A DNA stretch of 64,000 bases from Brachybacterium muris (GCF_016907455.1 NZ_JAFBCB010000001.1:1550001-1614000), one strand, 5' to 3'. Shown: positions 9,107 to 17,662, counted from the first letter of the stretch. Notes: generated from the sequence alone by a model not told the origin. Numbers and translations are program-made.

Positions 9107-9379
9107 TCCGCACGAAGCCTGCAGCGCCGGCTCGCCCAGAGCGGGACGGACTTCGGGACCATCCGCGATGCCACCGTGAACGCCATTGCCGTCGAGCTGC
9201 TCCAGCAGACGGACAGATCGATCGCCTCCATCGTCCGCACGCTCGGCTACGCCGATCCAGCGGCCTTCTCAATCGCTTTCAAGAGATGGAACGGAGTACC
9301 GCCCTCGGCCTTTCGTGCGGCAAGTCCGTCCGCGGACCTCGGGTGCAGGGAGGGTCAGGACGTCCAGCTTCGCCGATAG
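9107..9379 (+). pseudogene. AraC-family regulator, C-terminal DNA-binding fragment
   Basis: About 90 codons encode the second half of an AraC/XylS DNA-binding domain: RSLQRRL near the start (end of the first HTH) and the second HTH with RTLGYADPAAFSIAFKRWNG followed by the usual Pro-x-x-Phe-Arg end. The effector domain and first helix are missing, and the upstream border coincides with the truncated gene on the opposite strand. It therefore appears to be a recombination scar, not a working regulator. The frame ends 28 bp before the MmeI-like gene start. Confidence 0.75.
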
Positions 9380-9407
9380 CATGTGCAGAGGGCCAGGAGA
9401 GGACATC

Positions 9408-12203
9408 ATGGAGAAGTTCCAGGTGGATGAGCGAGCACGCGTCACGCGGGCCAAGGATTTTGCGCAGAAGTGGGCTGGCCGTGGTTACGAGAAGGGCGAC
9501 ACCCACTCGTTCTGGCTCGAACTGCTGCGGGACGTGGTCGGCATGGAGGATGTCACGACCAATGTCCGCTTCGAGCGCTCCACCTCTGAACGCGGGTACA
9601 TCGACGTCGTGATCCCCGGTGCGAAGACCGTCATCGAGCAGAAGTCCCTCGGTATCGACCTTGATAGGCCGGAAATGCGCCAGGGAATGTCAGTGACTCC
9701 GTTCGCCCAGGCCAAGCGCTACGCCGACTCGCTCCCGAACTCACAGCGGCCCGACACGATCATCGTGTCGGACTTCGACCACTTCCGTATCCACGATCTC
9801 GACACCGAGCAGCCAGCGAAGAACTACGTCTCGTTCCGGCTGGATGAGCTTCCCCAGCAGCTCCACCTGCTCGATTTCCTGATCGACCCTCAGCGGGCCC
9901 GCGCCGCCCGCGAGGAACAGGTCTCCCTCGACGCCGGTGCTCTGATCGGCAAGGTCTACCGGCTTCTGCGCGCTCAGTACGTCGATCCCGACTCTCCCGA
10001 GAGCCGCCACGCCCTGAACGTGCTCTGCGTAAGGCTGGTGTTCTGCCTGTTCGCTGAGGACGCCGGTCTGTTCCCGAAGGATGCCTTCTACAACTACCTC
10101 AAGGGGATGCCAACCAGGCAGGTCCGTGTGGCGATGAAGGAGCTGTTCGCCTACCTTCGGGCAAAGCCTGAAGAGCGCGATCCCTATGCCTCCGATGAGC
10201 TTCGCGCGTTCCCCTACGTCAATGGCGGCCTGTTCGAGGCCGAGGTGGAGGTCCCGAGCTTCACCGACGAGATCGTCGAGGTACTGCTCGAGGAGGTCAG
10301 CCATGGAACCAACTGGTCCGAGATCTCGCCGACGGTCTTCGGCGGGGTGTTCGAGTCGACGCTCAACCCTGAGACGCGCCGCTCCGGTGGCATGCACTAC
10401 ACGTCACCGGAGAACATCCACCGGCTGATAGACCCGCTATTCCTCGACGGCTTGAAGTCCGAGCTCGACGCGATCTTGATGAATACGGACCTGGGCGATC
10501 GGGCCAGGCGCTTCGCCCTGGAGAAGTACCACGACAGGCTAGCGGGCCTGACGTTCTTCGACCCGGCCTGCGGTTCAGGGAACTTCTTGACCGAGACCTA
10601 CATCAGCCTGCGCCGGCTGGAGAACAAGGTCCTCTCGGAGCTGCTCAACAATCAGGGAGTGTTCGGGCTGACGCCTGAGGACACCCCGCTCAAGGTCTCG
10701 CTCGAGCAGTTCCATGGGATCGAGATCAACGACTTCGCTGTCAACGTCGCCTCGACAGCGATGTGGATCGCCGAGCTCCAGGCCAACGCTGAGGCGCAGA
10801 CCATCGTGTTCCAAGCAATCCAGGACCTGCCACTCAAAGACGCGGCCCACATCGTGCTCGGTAACGCTTTGGAAGTCGACTGGCAGGAAGTTCTGTCCGC
10901 TGATCAGTGTGACTACATCATCGGCAACCCGCCGTTCCGCGGTGCTCGATACCAAACTGCTGAACAGAAGGCCGAACTGGCGGAGGTATTCGGTGGCGCC
11001 CGCAACGCCGGGAACGTTGACTACGTTTCCGGTTGGTTCATGAAGGCCGCGCAGTACATGGGCGACCGCCCGATCCGGGCCGCATTTGTCGCAACCAATT
11101 CGATCTGCCAGGGCGAGCAGGTGGCGAACGTGTGGGCGCCGATCTACGAGCTGGGCTTCCGGATCGACTTCGCACACGACACCTTCCGCTGGACGAACGA
11201 GGCCGCCGATGCCGCAGCAGTGTTCGTTGTCATCGTCGGCTTCTCGAAGCAGGGCGGGCCGAAGCGGCTCTACCACTACGCAACGGTTGATTCCGAGCCA
11301 GTACTGGAGCACCCGGAGCAGCTGAACGCCTACTTGAAGGATGCTCCTGACGTCCTGGTGTGGAACCGCTCCAGACCATTGTGCTACGTCCCTCGTATCG
11401 GCATCGGGAACAAGCCGATCGACGGCGGCAACTACCTGTTCACCCCGGAAGAGAAGGCCGCTTTCCTTGCGTTGGAGCCAGCAGCGGAGCAGTTCTTCCA
11501 TCGCTGGTTCGGATCGGTGGAGTTCATTCGCGGTGTAGAGCGTTGGGTTCTCTGGCTGGGAGAGGCGACCCCGGCCGAGCTCGCCAAGCTCCCGGAGTCG
11601 GTCAAGCGCGTACAGGCGGTGCGGGACTTCCGAGCTGCAAGCAAGAGCGCTCCAACACGGGCGATCGCAGCTACGCCAACCCGCTTCCACGTGGAGAACA
11701 TGCCCGAGGGCGAGTCGATCCTGGTGCCCAAGGTTTCCTCAGAGCGTCGTCGTTACATCCCGCTCGGGCACCTCGGCGAGGGCGCGATGGCCAGCGACCT
11801 CGTGTTCCTGATCGCCAACGCCTCGCTCTACCACTTTGGTGTTCTGCATTCACGTGCGCACAACGCCTGGATGCGCACGGTCGCCGGGCGGCTGAAGTCG
11901 GACTACCGGTATTCCGGCGGGGTCGTCTACAACAACTTCGTGTGGCCAGAGGCCACCGAGACCCAACAGGCGAAGATCGCCGAGCTCGCCCAAGCGGTCT
12001 TGGATGCGCGTCAGCAGTATCCCGACTCGACCATTTCGCAGATGTACGACCCGAATCTCGACTTCATGTTCCCGGCTCTCACAGCTGCGCATTCCGCTCT
12101 TGACGCTGCTGTCGAGCGCGCCTATGGCCTCGAGCCGGGTCTTGATGAGAAGGATGTGGTGGCACACCTGTTCGAGCTGTACAGCGCGGCCGTGGGGCAC
12201 TAG
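9408..12203 (+). CDS. MmeI-like type IIG/IIL restriction-modification enzyme
   Basis: Single-chain restriction endonuclease and adenine methyltransferase, 931 aa, close to MmeI (919 aa). The N-terminal nuclease motif is Asp66 ... Glu77-x-Lys79 (ending in IEQKS). A helical spacer follows, then the SAM-binding motif FDPACGSGNF near residue 384 and the catalytic NPPF near residue 506 of a gamma-class N6-adenine methyltransferase. The C-terminal third should be the target recognition domain. Such enzymes cut at a fixed distance from an asymmetric site and modify one strand. Start chosen at ATG 9408 behind AGGAGAGGA; the longer open frame from 9186 overlaps the AraC remnant. It is solitary, sitting between a scar and the tRNA-Pro element. 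Confidence 0.9.
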   Translation: MEKFQVDERARVTRAKDFAQKWAGRGYEKGDTHSFWLELLRDVVGMEDVTTNVRFERSTSERGYIDVVIPGAKTVIEQKSLGIDLDRPEMRQGMSVTPFAQAKRYADSLPNSQRPDTIIVSDFDHFRIHDLDTEQPAKNYVSFRLDELPQQLHLLDFLIDPQRARAAREEQVSLDAGALIGKVYRLLRAQYVDPDSPESRHALNVLCVRLVFCLFAEDAGLFPKDAFYNYLKGMPTRQVRVAMKELFAYLRAKPEERDPYASDELRAFPYVNGGLFEAEVEVPSFTDEIVEVLLEEVSHGTNWSEISPTVFGGVFESTLNPETRRSGGMHYTSPENIHRLIDPLFLDGLKSELDAILMNTDLGDRARRFALEKYHDRLAGLTFFDPACGSGNFLTETYISLRRLENKVLSELLNNQGVFGLTPEDTPLKVSLEQFHGIEINDFAVNVASTAMWIAELQANAEAQTIVFQAIQDLPLKDAAHIVLGNALEVDWQEVLSADQCDYIIGNPPFRGARYQTAEQKAELAEVFGGARNAGNVDYVSGWFMKAAQYMGDRPIRAAFVATNSICQGEQVANVWAPIYELGFRIDFAHDTFRWTNEAADAAAVFVVIVGFSKQGGPKRLYHYATVDSEPVLEHPEQLNAYLKDAPDVLVWNRSRPLCYVPRIGIGNKPIDGGNYLFTPEEKAAFLALEPAAEQFFHRWFGSVEFIRGVERWVLWLGEATPAELAKLPESVKRVQAVRDFRAASKSAPTRAIAATPTRFHVENMPEGESILVPKVSSERRRYIPLGHLGEGAMASDLVFLIANASLYHFGVLHSRAHNAWMRTVAGRLKSDYRYSGGVVYNNFVWPEATETQQAKIAELAQAVLDARQQYPDSTISQMYDPNLDFMFPALTAAHSALDAAVERAYGLEPGLDEKDVVAHLFELYSAAVGH

Positions 12204-12377
12204 TTGCCGAAGGCTGGAGCTGGAACGGATTCACGATCTTGCACATTGCCGTCCTCCGGCCCGAATACTGGGACGAAGTCGTCTGCGCAATGAGTTCGGC
12301 CAGGGCCCGGGAGCAGTCCATATGCGTCAGCGGCCACATCCCATGACCGCCAGCCCCCAAGCTGCCAGCAACGAAGA

Positions 12378-12413
12378 AGGCCGCCGACCAGTGTTATCAC
12401 TGATCAGCGGCCT
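12378..12413. terminator. Hairpin next to left attachment repeat
   Basis: A 16-bp imperfect inverted repeat (two mismatches, arms 12378-12393 and 12398-12413, loop TTAT) ends 2 bp before the left attachment repeat. It occupies the same place relative to the repeat that the tRNA terminator-like hairpin holds on the other side. It may be the original host terminator of tRNA-Pro, pushed away from the tRNA when the element integrated (inference). Confidence 0.5.
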
Positions 12414-12414
12414 G

Positions 12415-12462
12415 TCTCGGTCGGGCTGACAGGATTTGAACCTGCGACCCCTTGACCCCCAG
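12415..12462. repeat. Left attachment site (att), 48-bp direct repeat
   Basis: A perfect 48-bp copy of 24233-24280, i.e. the anticodon loop, T arm and 3' acceptor strand of tRNA-Pro plus 6 bp beyond. The next bases differ on both sides, so this is a partial tRNA copy and not a gene. A displaced tRNA 3' half at the far end of an integrase-bearing island is the classic mark of site-specific integration. The sequence 12204-12601 holds only this repeat, the flanking hairpin, an arm-type repeat and the leader of the first element gene. Confidence 0.95.
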
Positions 12463-12566
12463 CCTCAGGCGTGACGTGGCACGACGTCCCCCGACGTGTC
12501 AACTCCGCTGGTCAACTCGAGGTTGATACGCCGAGAGAAGCCCAGAGACACCCCGGAACTAGACCC

Positions 12567-12590
12567 CGTTGCTACACGCGTTGCTACACG
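12567..12590. repeat. Left integrase arm-type repeat (two 12-bp units)
   Basis: Two adjacent copies of CGTTGCTACACG. Exactly the same 24 bp occurs at 24145-24168 in the same orientation. The sites lie 104 bp inside the left att repeat and 64 bp inside the right one, the arrangement expected for the P and P' arm sites bound by the N-terminal domain of a tyrosine integrase. Confidence 0.75.
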
Positions 12591-12601
12591 AAAGGCCCAT
12601 C

Positions 12602-12841
12602 ATGAACAGCCAGAACACCACCACGGTCGTCACCGACACCGACCAGGTCCGCACCGACCGCGCCGTGCTCAGCGTCCGCACCGTGCACGACGGCCACGAC
12701 TACCAGCGCCACGTGATCCTCGAGGTCGACGACGAGCCGATGACTGCCCGGCAGGCCCGCGAGACCGCCGCCGCCCTACTCGAGGCAGCCGACCGCATCG
12801 ATGGCCGCGAATCCCAGGTGCTCAGCATCTGCGGCAAGTAA
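12602..12841 (+). CDS. Small element-encoded protein of unknown function
   Basis: A 79-aa acidic protein (starts MNSQNTTTVV) ending shortly before a terminator hairpin. The C-terminal half (TARQARETAAALLEAADRID) is a plausible amphipathic helix. The ATG lies 8-9 bases after AAAGG and 11 bp after the left arm-type repeat. I do not recognise the family. Its place at the end opposite the integrase makes it a cargo or accessory candidate. Confidence 0.6.
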   Translation: MNSQNTTTVVTDTDQVRTDRAVLSVRTVHDGHDYQRHVILEVDDEPMTARQARETAAALLEAADRIDGRESQVLSICGK

Positions 12842-12867
12842 GCACCCCACCGGCAACGCTCCCGCGA

Positions 12868-12890
12868 ACGGCCCCGGTACTCGGGGCCGT
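12868..12890. terminator. Bidirectional-type hairpin between convergent genes
   Basis: Perfect 9-bp stem ACGGCCCCG / CGGGGCCGT around a 5-base loop, placed between the stop of the 79-aa gene (12841) and the stop of the minus-strand remnant (12898). Confidence 0.75.
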
Positions 12891-12897
12891 GGCATGC

Positions 12898-13262
12898 TCA
12901 CCTCACCTTGCCGCTCAGCCCCTTGACGAAGCGGTCCCGCTCGCCACCCCACGAGTCTTGGCGCGCGCTGACGACGAGAGCCTGCGCCAACTTGCCGAGC
13001 TCTGTATCCCGCGCCCGAATCCGAACTGCCAGCGCCCTAAGTCGGGCTCTCTCGTCATCGTGTTCGCGGCGCACTGGAGAGCGCCCCGAGGTGAGTCCAG
13101 GGATCTCAAGAGAAGTCAGCTCGGTGAGCACGGCGACGTCCTGCGCCGCTGCTCGGTACCGTTCGCACCCCTCCAGCAGTTCGCCGGCCAGATCAGCGAT
13201 CGTCTCGAGCCGCGCCGCCCTCCGTGCGCGCGCATCCGAGTAGAGCCCGAGCAACCCGGGCA
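12898..13262 (-). pseudogene. Hypothetical gene fragment cut by the IS1380-family insertion
   Basis: About 120 codons of minus-strand coding sequence ending at 12898, rich in Arg/Glu/Ala helices (for example RLETIADLAGELLEG), probably a coiled-coil-like soluble protein. Its upstream part meets the left end of the IS1380-family element. On the far side of the IS (17541-17600) there is a minus-strand ATG followed by a hydrophobic stretch (TILATGAVAILSALVGA), but when the IS and one GGCA duplication are removed the two frames are offset by one. The original start could instead be a GTG at the join. The fragment's function is unknown. Confidence 0.45.
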
Positions 13263-13426
13263 CTAGCCTCGGGCTTTCATCGTTGAGGTGTCCGAGGGGC
13301 GGGTCGTGATGGGTGAGTATTCGTAGTCGTGGGAGCCACCGAATCTTGCTCTTGGGGACCGCCGATCGTGCCGACGGGGGCCAGTAGCCGCCGCGGTGGG
13401 GACCACTGGCTCCCGCCGGCATCGGG

Positions 13427-14173
13427 TCACTGGGGCAGTGCGGTGTGTTCTCGCATGTTCCTGTCGCCGGTGTCGATCCAGATTGTGTTGTGCACGATGC
13501 GGTCCATGATCGCATCGGCGTGGACTGCTCCACCGAGCCGGGCGTGCCAGTCCTTCTTCGGGTACTGGGTGCAGAACACGGTCGAGCCGGTGTCATAGCG
13601 GCGCTCGAGCAGTTCCAGCAGCATCGAACGCATTCCCTCGTCAGGATGGTCCAGCAGCCACTCGTCGATCACCAGCAGCGAGAACGTGGAGTACTTCCGC
13701 AGGAACTTCGTCTGGCCCTGCGGCTTGTCCTTTGCCAGGGCCCAGGCCTCTTCGAGGTCGGGCATTCGGATGTAGTGGGCTCGGAGCCGGTGCTGGCAGG
13801 CCTGCTTCGCCAGCGCGCAGCCGAGGTAGGACTTCCCTGAGCCGGTGAAGCCCTGGAAGACCACGTTCTGTTGCCGCTGGATGAAGGAGCAGGTTGCCAG
13901 TTGCGCGATCACGTTCCGGTTCAGTCCCCGTTCCTCGACCAGATCCAGCCGCCGCAGGTCCGCTCCGGGATAACGCAGCCCCGCCCGGCGGATCAGACCC
14001 TCGACCTTTCCATGATTGAAGATGGAATGCGCCTCGTCCACGATCAGCTGGAGCCGTTCCTGGAACGACATCCCCAGCACGTGAGCCTCATCCTGGGCAT
14101 CGATCGCGTCCAGCAGCGCGGTCGCGCCCATCTCGCGCAGCTTCCGCTTCGTGTCGTTATCGATCACGCTCAC
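13427..14173 (-). CDS. istB: IS21-family transposition helper ATPase (copy 1)
   Basis: AAA+ helper that oligomerises on target DNA and stimulates IstA. 248 aa from a GTG start that overlaps the istA stop (GTGA). Walker A GFTGSGKS at residues 108-115 and Walker B LLVIDEWLL are present. A longer open frame upstream is only the other frame of istA. No disabling change is visible. Confidence 0.95.
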   Translation of the reverse strand: MSVIDNDTKRKLREMGATALLDAIDAQDEAHVLGMSFQERLQLIVDEAHSIFNHGKVEGLIRRAGLRYPGADLRRLDLVEERGLNRNVIAQLATCSFIQRQQNVVFQGFTGSGKSYLGCALAKQACQHRLRAHYIRMPDLEEAWALAKDKPQGQTKFLRKYSTFSLLVIDEWLLDHPDEGMRSMLLELLERRYDTGSTVFCTQYPKKDWHARLGGAVHADAIMDRIVHNTIWIDTGDRNMREHTALPQ

Positions 14174-15732
14174 CGGACACCTCCGGCGTAGTAGTCGGCG
14201 CCACGGACGTATCCGCCGTCTTCCGCGGGTTCCTCGCGGGGTGGACGCAGGGCGGCGACCTTGTCCTGCCCGGTGGCCAAGATCGGGTGCAGATGCGCAT
14301 AGCGCGGTGAACGGACCCGTCCCGTCAGCGCGAGTGCGCAGGCCGCCTCGACCCGATCTACGGAGAAGCGGCGAGAGAGCCGTAGCACCGCCAACGCGGG
14401 ATCCAGGCCCTGTTCCACGATCGGCACGGACTCGAAGATCCGCTGGATCACGATCACCGTGGCCGGCCCGACCCGATCTGCCCACGCCCGCACCCTCTGC
14501 GCGTCCCAGGCCTGGAAACGCTCGCCCGCAGGTAGGTCCGCGTCGTTGGTGCGGTACTCATTGCTCGCGGTCTCCGGGAGCAGCAGGTGACTGGTCAGTC
14601 GCTGGCTGCCCTGATAGATCTCCAGCGTCCGGGCCGTGATGCGCAGATCGACCTTCGCGCCGATGTGCGCGAACGGCGCGGAGTAGAAGTTCCGCGCGAA
14701 CGTGACGTGCCCGTTCCTGCCCACTCGTCGTCCGTAGTGCCATGTCGAGATCTCGTAGGGCACCGCCGGCAGCGGCGTCAGCAGCGGCCGCTCCTCCGCG
14801 TCGAACACGCTGGCGCGGGATCCGGGCCGCTTCTGGAACGGCTCCGCGTTATAGGCCTCCATCCGCTGCCCGATGGCGGCTGCAAGTTCGGGCAGGGACG
14901 TGAATCGCTGATCCCGCAGCCCGGCGATGACCCAGGTCGCGACGTGCGCGACGGTGTTCTCCACGCTCGCCTTGTCTTTCGGTTTCCGCACCCTCCCCGG
15001 GAGCACCGCCGCCGAGTAATGCGCTGCCATCTCGCGATACGCATCGTTCAGGACGATCTCGCCCTCGCGGGGGTGCTTCACCACACCGGTCTTGAGGTTG
15101 TCCGGAACGATCCTCGGGACCGTCCCGCCCAGCGCCTCGAACATCGCTACGTGCGCTCGCAGCCAGGACTCCTGGCGCATATCCAGCGCCGGGAAGCAGA
15201 ACGCGTAACGAGAAAAAGGCAGGCAGGCAACGAACAAGAACACCTTCGAGACCTCGCCGGTGACCGGATCGGCCAGCTCCATCGTGGGGCCGGACCAGTC
15301 GACCTCCACGCTCTGGCCGGCCTTGTGACCGACTCTCGAAGCGGCACCGGTGACCATGACGTGGTGCTGGTAGGTGCGGCAAAACCGGTCATACCCCATC
15401 GCCGGATCCCCAGCCGCCGTGGTCGCGTCGAAGTACTCGCCGTGCAACAGCTTCAGCGTCACGCCGACCCTGGCCATCTCTCGATGGACCTGTTCCCAGT
15501 CCGGCTGTGCGAACACGCTCTCGTGCTCGCCCCGGCCCGGGAACAACCGGGCATACACCTGCTCATCGGCGACGTCCGCGATATCGCCCCACCCGATCCC
15601 TGCAGCGTCAGCGGCCTCGAACACCGCCCTCACGGACTTGCGGGACATGCCCTGCGAGGACGAAATCGCTCGCCCCGACAGACCTTCTGCGCGCAGCTGG
15701 AGCACCAGCTTCGCCCTGATCTTCCGTACCAT
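14170..15732 (-). CDS. istA: IS21-family transposase (copy 1)
   Basis: DDE transposase of 520 aa. N-terminal HTH (GLSGRAISSSQGMSRKSVRA, about residues 19-38), then the integrase-like core with Asp in VEVDWSGPT, Asp in VPDNLKTG and Glu in KASVENTVAH. The ATG has GGAAGGAG 9 bases upstream, and this ribosome site forms one arm of a 12-bp hairpin. A long open frame on the opposite strand (over 440 codons) is a composition shadow. Confidence 0.95.
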   Translation of the reverse strand: MVRKIRAKLVLQLRAEGLSGRAISSSQGMSRKSVRAVFEAADAAGIGWGDIADVADEQVYARLFPGRGEHESVFAQPDWEQVHREMARVGVTLKLLHGEYFDATTAAGDPAMGYDRFCRTYQHHVMVTGAASRVGHKAGQSVEVDWSGPTMELADPVTGEVSKVFLFVACLPFSRYAFCFPALDMRQESWLRAHVAMFEALGGTVPRIVPDNLKTGVVKHPREGEIVLNDAYREMAAHYSAAVLPGRVRKPKDKASVENTVAHVATWVIAGLRDQRFTSLPELAAAIGQRMEAYNAEPFQKRPGSRASVFDAEERPLLTPLPAVPYEISTWHYGRRVGRNGHVTFARNFYSAPFAHIGAKVDLRITARTLEIYQGSQRLTSHLLLPETASNEYRTNDADLPAGERFQAWDAQRVRAWADRVGPATVIVIQRIFESVPIVEQGLDPALAVLRLSRRFSVDRVEAACALALTGRVRSPRYAHLHPILATGQDKVAALRPPREEPAEDGGYVRGADYYAGGVR

Positions 15733-15741
15733 TCCAGATTG

Positions 15742-15780
15742 CTCCTTCCGCCGCGTGCCCTATACACACGGCGGAAGGAG
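15742..15780 (-). promoter_or_regulatory. Leader hairpin hiding the istA ribosome site (copy 1)
   Basis: Perfect 12-bp inverted repeat (arms 15742-15753 and 15769-15780). The arm nearer the gene is CGGCGGAAGGAG in the coding direction reversed to the left arm; its GGAAGGAG is the istA ribosome site, 9 bases from the ATG. Folding in a longer transcript would block translation. Confidence 0.65.
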
Positions 15781-15899
15781 CGTAGACAGAGCGGCCCCAA
15801 CGACACCACTGGTGGTCCCGAACGACGCCACCGCTACGGCAGCGACGTGGCACCCGAACCCTCGATCAGCGGACCCCAGCGAGGCGAATATTCAATGGG

Positions 15900-15972
15900 T
15901 GAAGGTGCTCCTGAACTGGAAGAATAGGGCTTGTCAAGAGTCCAGTTCTTCGCAGTCCAAGGAGCACCTTCA
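15900..15972 (+). promoter_or_regulatory. Leader hairpin hiding the IS1380 transposase ribosome site
   Basis: Perfect 13-bp inverted repeat, arms 15900-15912 (TGAAGGTGCTCCT) and 15960-15972, with a further inner GAACTGGA/TCCAGTTC pairing. The AAGGAG ribosome site of the transposase overlaps the right arm, and the GTG start is at 15975. This is an element-internal brake on translation by structure (inference). Confidence 0.6.
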
Positions 15973-15974
15973 GG

Positions 15975-17366
15975 GTGAATACTACCGGGTTGTATCCACG
16001 TCCTCAGGTTGATGTCGCATCGGTGCCCGCCGTCGGTCAAGCAGGCGGGATCCTGCTGACCCAGACGCTGCGGGCGACGGGCCTGGCCAACGAGCTGTCT
16101 AGAGCGCTGGCCCCGTGGAGGAAGCAGTTCTCGCGGCATGATCCGGGGAAGATCCTCACCGATCTTGCGCTGATGCTCGCGGTCGGTGGGGACTGCCTGG
16201 CCGACGTCGCGACGCTGCGGGCGGAACCGGAGGTGTATGGGCCTGTGGCCTCGGATCCGACGATCTCCCGCCTGCTGACCGCCCTGGCGGCTGACGTCGA
16301 CAAGGCCGAGAACGCGATCAGCACGGCCCGCCGGAATGCTCGCAAGAACGCCTGGGCTCAGGCCGGGCATCACGCCCCCAATGCGAACGCAACGGTGAAG
16401 AATCCGCTGGTCATCGACCTGGATGCATCACTGGTGACGTCCCATAGCGAGAAGGAGTTCGCCAGGCCGACGTTCAAGAAGGGTTTCGGATTCCATCCGT
16501 TGCTGGCGTTCGTCGACCACGGCACCGGAGGAAGCGGAGAGATGCTGACCTGTCTCCTGCGCCCCGGTAACGCCGGTTCGAACACCGCCGCCGATCACAA
16601 GAGCGTGATCGCCGATGCGCTGGCTCAGGTGGGGATGGGGTCCCGGCCCGGGAAGAAAGTGCTGGTCCGGATTGACGGGGCCGGTGGCACGAAGAAGACG
16701 CTGCAGGAGCTCGTGAAGCGGCGGGTCTCGTACTCGGTCGGATTCACCCTGCCTGCGAACACGCCGGAACTGTTTCGCTTGATCCCGAAGGACGTGTGGG
16801 AGCCGGCCTACAACCCAGGCGGCGACGTCCGGGACGGCGCGGACGTCGCCGAACTGACCGGGCTGCTCGACCTCGACGAGGACTGGCCGACCGGGATGCG
16901 AGTCATCGTCCGGCGTGAGCGCCCTCATCCCGGGGCGCAGCTGCGGTTCGATGACGTCGATGGCTACCGGCTCACTGCGTTCGCGACCAACACCTCCACG
17001 GGCCAGCTCGCCGATCTCGAGGTGCGTCACCGTCGGCGTGCTCGTTGCGAGGACCGGATCCGGGCCGCGAAAGACATGGGCCTGCGGAACCTGCCCCTGA
17101 CCTCGTTCGCGCAGAACCGGATCTGGTGCCAGATCGTGGCTCTGGCCAGTGAGATCACTGCCTGGATGGGGCTGCTCGGCTACGCCGACCAGCCCGCTCG
17201 GCGGTGGGAACCCAAACGCGTGCGCCACCGCCTGTTCCAGATCCCCGCGACCATCGCACGGCATGCTCGTCAGCAGGTCCTACACCTCTCGGACCAGTCA
17301 CTCTGGGCCCGGATCGTCCTGGCAGGCCACGCCCGCCTCACCCAACTCCCCGCCCCCGCCGGATAG
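15975..17366 (+). CDS. IS1380-family transposase
   Basis: 463-aa DDE transposase. Acidic residues fit the family: Asp in LVIDLDASLV (about residue 152), Asp in VLVRIDGAGG (about residue 232) and Glu in RARCEDRIRAAKDMG (about residue 359). The GTG start is chosen because the protein begins with the usual short Thr/Pro-rich leader and AAGGAG precedes it. Full length and apparently intact, though its native upstream region has been separated from the left terminal repeat by IS21 copy 1. Confidence 0.93.
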   Translation: MNTTGLYPRPQVDVASVPAVGQAGGILLTQTLRATGLANELSRALAPWRKQFSRHDPGKILTDLALMLAVGGDCLADVATLRAEPEVYGPVASDPTISRLLTALAADVDKAENAISTARRNARKNAWAQAGHHAPNANATVKNPLVIDLDASLVTSHSEKEFARPTFKKGFGFHPLLAFVDHGTGGSGEMLTCLLRPGNAGSNTAADHKSVIADALAQVGMGSRPGKKVLVRIDGAGGTKKTLQELVKRRVSYSVGFTLPANTPELFRLIPKDVWEPAYNPGGDVRDGADVAELTGLLDLDEDWPTGMRVIVRRERPHPGAQLRFDDVDGYRLTAFATNTSTGQLADLEVRHRRRARCEDRIRAAKDMGLRNLPLTSFAQNRIWCQIVALASEITAWMGLLGYADQPARRWEPKRVRHRLFQIPATIARHARQQVLHLSDQSLWARIVLAGHARLTQLPAPAG

Positions 17367-17662
17367 CCTCACAAACTCGTCGTTGACCGCACTCCCCAAG
17401 GACCCTGGCTCTGGACGCCCGACCACCGCGACCGACACGCGGCGGACCGTCACACCCTGATGCCAGAATCGGCTACGGACATCGGCCTCGACGCCCGACA
17501 CTGCCGCTCAGCAGCACCGTGAAAGATCGAGGCTAGGGCACCGACGAGCGCAGAGAGAATCGCGACGGCCCCTGTCGCGAGGATCGTGTTCGTATCCATA
17601 GCCGAAGTATGCCTAGCCGGGTACCCGCGCGACCGCCGAGCGGATTCCTGGCCGAAAAGTAA

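Larger units (their letters stand above)
13314..15894 (-). mobile_element. IS21-family insertion sequence, copy 1
   Basis: 2581 bp, ends TGAGTATTCG and CGAATATTCA (imperfect inverted repeats with TG...CA termini), flanked by the 5-bp target duplication ATGGG at 13309-13313 and 15895-15899. Carries istA and istB with a 4-bp overlap on the minus strand. The encoded proteins are identical to those of the copies at 45.4 and 51.0 kb, so transposition is recent. It has inserted into the 5' region of an IS1380-family element. Confidence 0.96.
13263..17536 (+). mobile_element. IS1380-family insertion sequence, interrupted by IS21 copy 1
   Basis: Ends share an imperfect terminal inverted repeat (CTAGCCTCG at the left; CGAGGCTAG at the right, each followed inward by a CTTTCA-type match), flanked by a GGCA target duplication at 13259-13262 and 17537-17540. 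The transposase gene is intact at 15975-17366. The IS21-family copy lies 46 bp inside the left end (before its duplicated target), between the terminal repeat and the transposase leader. Without it the element would be about 1.69 kb, usual for IS1380. Confidence 0.8.

Noticed and set aside
9408..12203. BREX PglX or DISARM methyltransferase
   Set aside because: The N-terminal Asp...Glu-x-Lys nuclease motif and 931-aa length fit MmeI-like single-chain R-M, and no BREX or DISARM partner genes are present.
12415..12462. Second tRNA-Pro gene
   Set aside because: Only the anticodon loop to 3' end is present; the 5' half is missing, so it is an attachment site copy.
14587..15927. Long open frame (over 440 codons) on the strand opposite istA, also present at copies 2 and 3
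   Set aside because: Composition shadow of a high-GC gene: Arg/His/Gly-rich, no domain, no ribosome site, and fully covered by the intact transposase.
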